6,630 bases of DNA from an uncultured Clostridia bacterium (lineage in GTDB: Bacteria; Bacillota; Clostridia; Christensenellales; Aristaeellaceae). The notes beneath the pieces were generated by a model. That model was not told where the DNA came from. It searched no databases and saw nothing but the letters and a program-made list of their open reading frames with translations. A program made the position numbers and the translations under genes. The stretch spans positions 1-6,630 of the forward strand of contig CALVTV010000122.1 of assembly GCA_944363005.1 (NCBI GenBank). Reading direction: 5' to 3'. Positions 1 to 4,951 of this stretch are shown here, in pieces; within the stretch, counting starts at the first letter, position 1, and each line of letters opens with the position of its first letter.

Positions 1-250
1 CCTTTTCCGACGGGCACTGTGGCACTTTGGCATCTTCCTTCTTTGAAAGGTTATAATTCTGTCCCACGTCCAACCCACACTTCCGCTTGACCTGGGAGAT
101 ATACAAGCTGGAGACCTTCAAACCGTGCTTTTCCAGCACGTAGATTTTAATCTCATCATAAGTAGCCTTACTCTCCGCCGCTGTCAAATCCAGCTCGTCC
201 AGATTCAACTCCACCTCGATATGCTGCTTGGTATTGAGTTTGGACAAAAG
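1..250 (-). other. AT-richer C-terminal module appended in frame to rlmD; possible mobile-element edge
   Basis: Residues from about 449 of the rlmD frame onward lie beyond the usual RlmD end. They read as a small, probably folded module: an acidic stretch (ELNLDELDLTAAESKATYDE), then a predicted helix containing YVLEKHGLKVSSLYISQVK, then a basic/polar stretch ending PQCPSEK at the edge. My hand count gives about 48% GC for 1-240 against 72-77% for 301-480, with the change falling just after the conserved VETVVLL coding segment. From memory, similar tails occur on RlmD-like proteins of gut Firmicutes. Integrative elements and phages are known that insert in this methyltransferase gene (rum/rumA) in streptococci. 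I infer that the tail was supplied by an element whose body lies left of the window. It could instead be an old lineage-specific domain. No integrase or terminal repeat is visible. Confidence 0.4.
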
Positions 251-1588
251 TACAACCGTCTCCACGGCACCCGTCCAGCAGAACATATCCACGCACTGTA
301 CCCGCTCGGCCCGGTAGCCCAGCTCGGTGAGCAGCTTGGCGTCGCGCGCAAGCGTCGGCGCGCCGCAGGAGACGTAGACCACCCGCTTGGGCGCGGCGGC
401 GGCGATGGCGCGCAATACGGCCTCTTCGCAGCCCTTGCGCGGCGGATCGACGACGATCACGTCCGGGCGTAGGCCGTCGGCAACCATGCGCGGGAGCAAC
501 TCTTCGGTGGCGCCCGTGTGGAATTCGGCGTTGGTGATGCCGTTGCGCAGGGCATTGGCGCGGGCATTTTCGATGGCCTCCGGCACGATTTCGATGCCGA
601 TTACGCGGCGGGCTTGTCGCGCCAGCAGCAGCGAGATGGTGCCTGCGCCGCAGTAGGCGTCCACGACGGTCTCCTCGCCGGTGAGCTGGGCAAACTCAAG
701 GGCCAGGCGGTAGAGGACCTCCGTCTGCTGCGGGTTGACCTGAAAAAACGAGAGCGGCGACACCGAAAATGTCAATCCGCAGAGCGAGTCCTCCATGTTC
801 GCTTTGCCCCAAAGCACGCGGATGTCGTTGCCCAGAATCACGTTGGTGCGGCGGTCGTTCACCGACAGGCAGACGCTCTCAAGGCCGGGCACAGCGGCGC
901 GAAGGCCATCGATGAGCGCCTGTTTTTGGGGGATTTGGGGGCGCGTGACGACGAGAACCACCATCAAACCGCCTGCGCGTGTGGAACGGGTCATGACGTG
1001 GCGAACCAGGCCACGGCCGTTGGCCTCGTCATAGGGCGGAACGCCGTTTTGACGCATCCAGGCCAGCACGGCGAACACCGCGTCGCGCGAATCTTCGCGC
1101 TGGATGCGGCAGCCGGATTCGGGCAGGGGGATGAGGTCGTGGCTGCGCGGGGCGAAGAAGCCGCAGGCCGGTGTACCGCCGGACAGGGCCACGGGATACG
1201 CACCCTTGTTGCGGTAGGCGAACGGCTCGTCCATGCCCAGCACCGGAGGCACGGAAATATCCAGGCCGCCGACGCGCCGCAGCAGTTCCTGCACCTGATC
1301 GCGCTTGAATTCGAGCGTCGTCTCGTAAGCCATATGCTGGCAGGAACAGCCGCCGCAGCGCTTATAGATGGGGCAGAAGGGCTCGCGCCGGTCGGCGCTG
1401 GCGCTCAGCAGCTTTTCCACCCGGCCAAAGGCATAGCGCTTTTCGGGCTTGACGATGCGCACAAGCGCGGTTTCGCCCGGAAGAAGCCCGGGTACAAAGA
1501 CGGCCATGCCCTCATGGCGGCAAACGCCCTGGGCGTCCTGGCCGAAGGCGTCGCATTTCATCTCGAAGACGTCGTTCTTGCGGAGCAT
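1..1588 (-). CDS. rlmD: 23S rRNA (uracil-5-)-methyltransferase, RlmD/RlmCD (RumA) family, 3' end outside window
   Basis: SAM-dependent enzyme of the RumA family, which makes 5-methyluridine in 23S rRNA (U1939 in E. coli; Gram-positive RlmCD also does U747). The frame starts at ATG 1588 after GGAGGG (1597-1592) and stays open for 529 codons to the left edge. Visible parts in order: N-terminal TRAM-like region (about 1-58); iron-sulfur cysteines C72-x5-C78-x2-C81 plus C160; SAM-binding VVDAYCGAGT (308-317); DPPRKG (381-386); catalytic-cysteine motif YVSCG with C408; general-base Glu in VETVVLL (E443). These key residues are all present. The His usually preceding VET is Ala here. The family core (430-460 aa) should end near residue 448, but the frame continues at least 81 residues as an extra, AT-richer module. 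It lies 55 nt after pfkA on the same strand with no obvious promoter of its own. The family is sure; the exact target uridine cannot be read from sequence. Confidence 0.93.
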   Translation of the reverse strand, partial: MLRKNDVFEMKCDAFGQDAQGVCRHEGMAVFVPGLLPGETALVRIVKPEKRYAFGRVEKLLSASADRREPFCPIYKRCGGCSCQHMAYETTLEFKRDQVQELLRRVGGLDISVPPVLGMDEPFAYRNKGAYPVALSGGTPACGFFAPRSHDLIPLPESGCRIQREDSRDAVFAVLAWMRQNGVPPYDEANGRGLVRHVMTRSTRAGGLMVVLVVTRPQIPQKQALIDGLRAAVPGLESVCLSVNDRRTNVILGNDIRVLWGKANMEDSLCGLTFSVSPLSFFQVNPQQTEVLYRLALEFAQLTGEETVVDAYCGAGTISLLLARQARRVIGIEIVPEAIENARANALRNGITNAEFHTGATEELLPRMVADGLRPDVIVVDPPRKGCEEAVLRAIAAAAPKRVVYVSCGAPTLARDAKLLTELGYRAERVQCVDMFCWTGAVETVVLLSKLNTKQHIEVELNLDELDLTAAESKATYDEIKIYVLEKHGLKVSSLYISQVKRKCGLDVGQNYNLSKKEDAKVPQCPSEK

Positions 1589-1610
1589 AGGCCCTCCAAA
1601 ATCGCAGTTG

Positions 1611-1637
1611 AAAACGGCTCTCCGGTGAGGGAGAGCC
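1611..1637 (-). terminator. Probable intrinsic terminator after pfkA
   Basis: Read on the minus strand, an 8-bp perfect stem GGCTCTCC / GGAGAGCC (1637-1630 with 1623-1616) encloses a 6-nt loop and is followed by G, C and four T residues (1614-1611). It begins 6 nt after the pfkA stop codon. On the plus strand no T tract follows, so it points in the pfkA direction. The T tract is short, so read-through into rlmD is likely, and rlmD shows no clear promoter of its own. Confidence 0.6.
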
Positions 1638-1643
1638 TGTGCA

Positions 1644-2693
1644 TTAGAGCGAGTTGACCAGATTGTAGAGCGCGAGGTCAAATTCGCGCTTTTGCTGCAA
1701 GGCCATGGTGATGGGCATGTAGAACACGCGCCCGTCCTTGATGCCGATGACCTGGTTGCCGATGCCGTTGCGCAGCAGATTGACGGCGAGGTTGCCCGCT
1801 TCAAAGGCAAACCAGCTGTCGTAGGCCGAGGGATGGCGGCCGCGCTGCGTATAACCGAGCACAGTGGCGCGCACTTCTGCGCTGCACTTGTGCTTGAGAA
1901 TCAGGGCGAGATACTCGGAGTTGATCGTGGTATCCGGATACACGTGCTTGACGCCGCGCTCGGTGAGGAAATGCTGCCAGTCGAAGGGATGCATGGCGTC
2001 CCAGGCGCCCTCCGCAACCACAACCGTGGCGCGCGGGTTGCCGTTATCGATCAGGCGGCAGAGGCGGTCGGCCACTTCCTGAATGGACCACGGGACCTCC
2101 GGAACGATGCAGATCTCCGCGCCGGTGCTGGCGCAGGTGCGCAGGGCGATGTCGCCGCAATGGCGGCCCATGACCTCGGCCACGCCCGGCCGGTCGTGGG
2201 AGCGGCTCGTGGCGCGAATGGCGCGCACATCCTCCATACAGGAGTTGACGGCCGTGTCAAAACCGAGGGTGTTCTCGGTGTAGGCGAGGTCGTTGTCAAT
2301 CGTTCCGGGGATGCCGACGCAGGGAATGCCCAGCTCGCACAGGCTGCGCGCGCCCTGATAGGAGCCGTCGCCGCCGATGACAACGATGCCTTCGATGCCC
2401 ATTTCACGGATGTTGTTGGCCGCGTGCATGCGCATTTCCGGCTTGAGGAAGTCGAGGCAGCGCGCGGTGCGCAGATAAGTGCCGGGCAGATCGGCGATAT
2501 CCAAAATGGTATCCAGATCCAGTTCGACCATGTCGTCCTCGATGTTGCGGCTGTGGCAGAGCGTGCCGTTGTAACCACGCTTGATGCCGATGAGCGACAT
2601 GCCGTAATAGCGCGCGGCCTTGGCCACAGCCATGACGGCAGCGTTCATGCCCGGCGCGTCGCCGCCGGAGGTGAGTACACCAATTCGACGCAT
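1644..2693 (-). CDS. pfkA: 6-phosphofructokinase, ATP-type by motif
   Basis: Committed step of glycolysis: fructose-6-phosphate to fructose-1,6-bisphosphate in the cytoplasm. 349 aa (E. coli PfkA 320). The start is ATG 2693, since GGAGGAG lies 7 nt upstream and the protein then begins MRRIGVLTSGGDAPGMNAA as in the family; an in-frame ATG at 2756 lies upstream of that site and within the leader. Signatures: GGDAPG (10-15), GGDGS (108-112), PGTIDND (129-135; catalytic D133), MGRHCGD (175-181), substrate-site R168, E228, R275 and R284. Gly at 110 and at 130, where pyrophosphate-dependent enzymes carry Asp and Lys, argue for ATP as donor. Odd points: the His of E. coli GHIQRGG is Tyr281 (GYTQRGR); the E. 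coli effector-site residues R21, R25, R54, K211 and K213 correspond to M21, K25, L60, N217 and N219; about 26 extra residues lie between E228 and R275. It has its own promoter divergent from rpmH and precedes rlmD. Confidence 0.96.
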   Translation of the reverse strand: MRRIGVLTSGGDAPGMNAAVMAVAKAARYYGMSLIGIKRGYNGTLCHSRNIEDDMVELDLDTILDIADLPGTYLRTARCLDFLKPEMRMHAANNIREMGIEGIVVIGGDGSYQGARSLCELGIPCVGIPGTIDNDLAYTENTLGFDTAVNSCMEDVRAIRATSRSHDRPGVAEVMGRHCGDIALRTCASTGAEICIVPEVPWSIQEVADRLCRLIDNGNPRATVVVAEGAWDAMHPFDWQHFLTERGVKHVYPDTTINSEYLALILKHKCSAEVRATVLGYTQRGRHPSAYDSWFAFEAGNLAVNLLRNGIGNQVIGIKDGRVFYMPITMALQQKREFDLALYNLVNSL

Positions 2694-2697
2694 AAAC

Positions 2698-2706
2698 AGT
2701 CTCCTC
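2698..2706 (-). promoter_or_regulatory. Ribosome binding site fixing the pfkA start
   Basis: On the minus strand GGGAGGAG is followed by a 7-nt spacer and ATG 2693. This decides the start against the longer open frame from 2756, whose first 21 codons would run through the leader palindrome and this very site. Confidence 0.85.
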
Positions 2707-2717
2707 CCTATATAAGA

Positions 2718-2736
2718 GGAAAGGAAATTCCTTTCC
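2718..2736. promoter_or_regulatory. 19-bp near-perfect palindrome in the pfkA leader
   Basis: GGAAAGGAA-A-TTCCTTTCC: two 9-nt arms that are exact reverse complements around one central base. It lies downstream of the predicted pfkA start of transcription (about 2774) and 12 nt upstream of the pfkA Shine-Dalgarno. It could be a repressor operator in DNA, or in RNA a hairpin (with fewer pairs to allow a loop). No T tract follows on either strand, so it is not a terminator. I do not recognise it as the site of a named regulator. Confidence 0.55.
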
Positions 2737-2780
2737 GTCTGCAAACGTAGAGCCACCGGTCCGCAGGCCGATTTGGCTTT

Positions 2781-2810
2781 ATTATACTCTGAGTGCGGGT
2801 TTCAAGTCAA
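2781..2810 (-). promoter_or_regulatory. Sigma-A-type promoter of pfkA
   Basis: On the minus strand TTGACT (2810-2805) and TATAAT (2786-2781) are separated by 18 bp. The -10 box is a perfect consensus and the -35 differs at one base. Transcription would start near 2774, giving an untranslated leader of about 80 nt that contains the 19-bp palindrome. Confidence 0.8.
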
Positions 2811-2901
2811 TATGGCGAACATGCTGATTTTTTATGTCGTTTGGATCAGCGGAAATTGGAGGAAAAGCCGAGGTTTTTTGCCGGATAATCAGAAATGGGG
2901 C
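2811..2901. other. Spacer between the two divergent promoters, no gene seen
   Basis: The whole gap between pfkA and rpmH (2694-3027, 334 nt) holds no convincing gene. After the promoters and leaders are assigned, about 90 AT-richer bases remain. They carry short A/T runs (T6 at 2827-2832 and 2874-2879) that could act as UP-like sequence for rpmH, but no DnaA box, terminator or coding frame with a ribosome binding site that I could support. Confidence 0.5.
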
Positions 2902-2931
2902 TTGACTTCGCCGCCGCCCGTGAAGTATACT
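2902..2931 (+). promoter_or_regulatory. Sigma-A-type promoter of the rpmH operon
   Basis: TTGACT (2902-2907) and TATACT (2926-2931) stand 18 bp apart. A second TATACT overlaps by one base (2931-2936) but at a poor spacing of 23 bp. Transcription should begin near 2938, about 90 nt before rpmH. This is the only good promoter seen for the plus-strand genes and probably drives rpmH to jag and beyond. Confidence 0.82.
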
Positions 2932-2954
2932 ATACTCGCTTACGCATGGAACAA

Positions 2955-2974
2955 CGCGCCGTCATCCCGGCGCG
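2955..2974 (+). promoter_or_regulatory. GC-rich stem-loop in the rpmH leader
   Basis: CGCGCCG (2955-2961) pairs perfectly with CGGCGCG (2968-2974) around the 6-nt loop TCATCC. It would sit about 17 nt from the predicted 5' end of the transcript and 38 nt before the Shine-Dalgarno. No T tract follows. It may stabilise the message or act in control; function unknown. Confidence 0.45.
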
Positions 2975-3027
2975 ATATCCTATGTTCAATTTCACCTTGA
3001 TTTGAAGGGTATAAGGAGAGTGTAATT

Positions 3028-3183
3028 ATGGCATCGTCTGTCAGAACGTATCAGCCCAAGAAGCGCCAGCGCGCGAAGGTGCATGGTTTCCGCGCCCGTA
3101 TGGCGACCAAGAATGGCCGCAAGGTTCTTGCCCGCCGCCGTGCCCGCGGCCGCGCGAAGCTGACCGTGCAGAATCCCGTCTGA
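3028..3183 (+). CDS. rpmH: 50S ribosomal protein L34
   Basis: Small basic protein of the large ribosomal subunit that binds 23S rRNA. 51 aa against the usual 44-46. The core RTYQPKKRQRAKVHGFRARM followed by TKNGRKVLARRRARGRAKL is unmistakable. Relative to the common MKRTYQP start, a few residues are added (MASSV before RTYQP), and the C-terminus ends TVQNPV, slightly longer than usual. AAGGAG (3013-3018) lies 9 nt before the ATG. First gene of the rpmH-rnpA-yidD-yidC-jag cluster and the only one followed by a terminator-like structure, which fits the need for far more L34 than RnpA. Confidence 0.98.
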   Translation: MASSVRTYQPKKRQRAKVHGFRARMATKNGRKVLARRRARGRAKLTVQNPV

Positions 3184-3190
3184 TGAAGAC

Positions 3191-3232
3191 TCCGCCTTCT
3201 GGCGGAACCCGCCTGAACGAAACTCTGTTCAG
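3191..3232 (+). other. Two consecutive stem-loops after rpmH
   Basis: The first is TCCGCC / GGCGGA (3191-3196 with 3201-3206) with a 4-nt loop, starting 7 nt after the rpmH stop. The second is CTGAAC / GTTCAG (3213-3218 with 3227-3232) with an 8-nt loop. Neither is followed by a T tract. They may protect the 3' end of a short rpmH message or guide processing between rpmH and rnpA. Confidence 0.45.
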
Positions 3233-3244
3233 CGCGTTCGGTCC

Positions 3245-3275
3245 GGCCCGGCAAAGACCGGGAGCGGGCCTTTTT
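3245..3275 (+). terminator. Probable intrinsic terminator/attenuator between rpmH and rnpA
   Basis: GGCCCG (3245-3250) pairs with CGGGCC (3265-3270), immediately followed by TTTTTATTT. The 14-nt loop can itself rearrange: CCCGG/CCGGG (3247-3251 with 3258-3262) and CGGTC/GACCG (3239-3243 with 3256-3260) compete with the terminator stem. Because rnpA has no clear promoter of its own, this is best read as a partial terminator that lowers expression of rnpA and later genes relative to rpmH. Confidence 0.65.
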
Positions 3276-3295
3276 ATTTAGCGGGAGACGGCCTC

Positions 3296-3303
3296 AAAAG
3301 GAG
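3296..3303 (+). promoter_or_regulatory. Ribosome binding site that fixes the rnpA TTG start
   Basis: AAAAGGAG lies 8 nt before TTG 3312. The first in-frame ATG (codon 28) would remove conserved N-terminal sequence, so the TTG start is strongly preferred. Confidence 0.82.
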
Positions 3304-3311
3304 CGAGCAAT

Positions 3312-3674
3312 TTGCAAAGAACGTACAGCCTCAAGAAAAATGCGCAGTTCCGCTATGTCCACCGGCGGGGGACGTCCAGCGGAAGCCACGAGATGGTGCT
3401 GCTCTACGTGCGCTCCGGTACGCTGAAGGTGGGCTTTACCGTGGGCAAAAAGCTCGGCTGCGCCGTGGAGCGCAACCGCATCAAGCGCCGCCTGCGCGAG
3501 GCCGTCACGCCGCTTTTGCCCCGGATGAAGCCGGGGTTGTATGTCTTTATTGCCCGCCAGCCGGCTGCACAGGCCGAGTTTTCCAAGTTGTGCCGTTCCA
3601 TGCAATATCTTTTGCGCAAGCAGAACCTTCTTGCGGAGCCGCAGGCGGCTCAAAAGGCAGGCGATGCGCCGTGA
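3312..3674 (+). CDS. rnpA: Ribonuclease P protein component
   Basis: Protein subunit of RNase P; with the RNA subunit (not in this window) it removes 5' leaders from pre-tRNAs. 120 aa, normal for the family. Starts with TTG, read as Met: QRTYSLKKNAQFRYVHRRGTS. The conserved arginine-rich RNR motif is ERNRIKRRLREA (53-64), preceded by VGFTVGKKLGCAV (40-52). YVFIARQPAA (77-86) matches the family's C-terminal strand. The stop codon overlaps the GTG start of yidD by 4 nt, which implies translational coupling. The TTG start and the upstream terminator-like hairpin both predict low output relative to L34. Confidence 0.96.
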   Translation: MQRTYSLKKNAQFRYVHRRGTSSGSHEMVLLYVRSGTLKVGFTVGKKLGCAVERNRIKRRLREAVTPLLPRMKPGLYVFIARQPAAQAEFSKLCRSMQYLLRKQNLLAEPQAAQKAGDAP

Positions 3675-3880
3675 TCAAGCGGCTTTTGCTGGCCATGATT
3701 CGCTTTTACCGCAAGTATATTCCGCATGCCCCCTGCTGCCGGTTTGTGCCCACCTGCTCGCAGTATGCGCTGGAGGCCATTGAAAAGTATGGCGCGCTCA
3801 AGGGGGGCTATCTTGCCGTGCGGCGCATCCTGCGCTGCCATCCCTTTTACAAGGGCGACCTCAACGATCCCGTTCCCTAA
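3671..3880 (+). CDS. yidD: Membrane protein insertion efficiency factor YidD
   Basis: Small inner-face membrane-associated protein that assists YidC-dependent insertion. 69 aa from the GTG at 3671, within the normal 65-90 aa range. Family hallmarks: FYRKYIPHAPCCRFVPTCS (12-30), then YALEAIEKYGALKGG (32-46), RRILRCHP (51-58) and the DPVP ending. The three family cysteines (in CRF, PTCS and RCHP) are kept and an extra Cys (C22) precedes CRF. The N-terminal IKRLLLAMIRFYRKY can form an amphipathic helix. The start is chosen because family similarity begins there and GTGA overlaps the rnpA stop; a longer frame from 3590 would add 27 residues unlike the family. Only a weak ribosome binding site (AGG, 3659-3661) is present, so it probably depends on ribosomes finishing rnpA. 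Confidence 0.95.
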   Translation: MIKRLLLAMIRFYRKYIPHAPCCRFVPTCSQYALEAIEKYGALKGGYLAVRRILRCHPFYKGDLNDPVP

Positions 3881-3934
3881 GACGCAGAATTCAAACGGAT
3901 GCAGGCGCCGCTGCTGTCCATCTTTCATCCATAC

Positions 3935-3941
3935 AAGGAGG
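3935..3941 (+). promoter_or_regulatory. Ribosome binding site that fixes the yidC start
   Basis: AAGGAGG ends 10 nt before ATG 3952. The in-frame TTG at 3943 begins only one base after this site, too close for initiation, so ATG 3952 is preferred. Confidence 0.8.
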
Positions 3942-3951
3942 GTTGATCCCC

Positions 3952-4950
3952 ATGGGCTTTCTCAATTCGCTGCTGCTGACGCTGATTAAGGCGATGCACG
4001 GCTTTATCAACAACTACGCGTTGACCATCATCCTCTTTACCCTCGTGATCAAGCTGGTGGTCATGCCGCTCAACCTCAAGAGCCGCCGCTCCACCATGCG
4101 CATGACCAGCGTGCAGCCCAAGATGCAGGCGCTGCAGGAAAAGTACAAGGACGATCAGGAAAAGCTCAATCAGAAGATCCAGGAACTCTACCGCAAGGAG
4201 GGCGTCAGCCCGCTGGGCGGCTGCCTGCCGATGATCATCTCCATGGTGATCCTCTTTGCCATGTTCTATGCGCTGCGCACGTTCGCCAACGAGCAGCTGG
4301 TGACGCAGTTCCTCGCCTTCTATCATAATCCGGATATGGACCCCTCCACGCTGACCGACTCCTTCTTCTGGATTCGCAACCTGTGGATGCCGGACAGCCC
4401 GTTTGCCACGTATCTGCCGGACATCGCCTCGCTCAAGCTGGTGGACTTCTCCGTCTGGAACGAGGTCAGCGCGCGTCTGGCCGCCGCGGGCACCATTCCC
4501 CAGGCGCTCAATTTCGCCGATCAGGCCGCTATGCAGACCTATATTCAGGATGTCGTCACGCCGTTCATGGCCTCCGCGGCGTATGCGCCGTACGTTGCGC
4601 CGGTTGCGGGCCTTGGCAACCTGAACATTCTCGGTCTCATTCACTTCTCCATCTATCAGGAAGGAAACGGCTGGTTCATCCTGCCGGTGCTTTCCGTGAT
4701 TACGCAGATCTTCATGCAGAAGCTCACCATGAAGAATCAGCCCATGCCTGCCGAGCAGGCCGGCACCCAGAAGACGATGCTCTGGGTTATGACGCTCATG
4801 TCGATCTACTTCTGCGCTATCTATAACTCCGCATTCGCCCTGTACTGGGTGGTGTCCAACGTGTACGCCATCGTGGAACAGATCGCCTTCAACAAGTATT
4901 TTGAGCAGCAGGACCGCAAGGCGGCCCGCGCTGAGGAGGTAGGCATTTGA
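3952..4950 (+). CDS. yidC: Membrane protein insertase YidC/Oxa1 family
   Basis: Insertase that moves membrane proteins into the lipid bilayer, alone or with Sec. 332 aa. No lipoprotein or cleavable signal peptide is seen: the chain starts with a short amphipathic stretch and the first core membrane segment (about 21-40, NYALTIILFTLVIKLVVMPL). Then come the cytoplasmic helical hairpin (about 45-86, rich in Lys/Gln/Glu), the VSPLGGCLPMIISM segment (85-98, second membrane segment to ~110), a third segment about 240-257, and a closing pair about 275-312 with NSAFALYWVVSN. The positively charged groove residue is Lys34 where B. subtilis SpoIIIJ has Arg; from memory Lys is common in Clostridia. About 110 residues (113-222) separate the second and third segments, much longer than in SpoIIIJ. 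It follows yidD by 71 nt without a terminator and precedes jag by one base. Confidence 0.97.
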   Translation: MGFLNSLLLTLIKAMHGFINNYALTIILFTLVIKLVVMPLNLKSRRSTMRMTSVQPKMQALQEKYKDDQEKLNQKIQELYRKEGVSPLGGCLPMIISMVILFAMFYALRTFANEQLVTQFLAFYHNPDMDPSTLTDSFFWIRNLWMPDSPFATYLPDIASLKLVDFSVWNEVSARLAAAGTIPQALNFADQAAMQTYIQDVVTPFMASAAYAPYVAPVAGLGNLNILGLIHFSIYQEGNGWFILPVLSVITQIFMQKLTMKNQPMPAEQAGTQKTMLWVMTLMSIYFCAIYNSAFALYWVVSNVYAIVEQIAFNKYFEQQDRKAARAEEVGI

Positions 4951-4951
4951 G

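Noticed and set aside
518..1657. 379-codon open frame on the plus strand opposite rlmD
   Set aside because: Antisense to rlmD, whose motifs (iron-sulfur cysteines, SAM site, catalytic Cys) are intact on the minus strand.
1692..2750. 352-codon open frame on the plus strand opposite pfkA
   Set aside because: Antisense to a clear phosphofructokinase; its protein is rich in Ala, Gly, Val and His and resembles no family.
2880..2889. GCCGGATAA as a DnaA box
   Set aside because: Three mismatches to TGTGGATAA and no second copy near by.
2856..2889. Second rpmH promoter using GATAAT (2884-2889)
   Set aside because: The best -35-like hexamer (TTGGAG, 2856-2861) is 22 bp away, too far for a normal sigma-A promoter.
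2773..3000. 75-codon open frame in the pfkA-rpmH gap
   Set aside because: It runs through both promoter regions, has no ribosome binding site and no recognisable domain.
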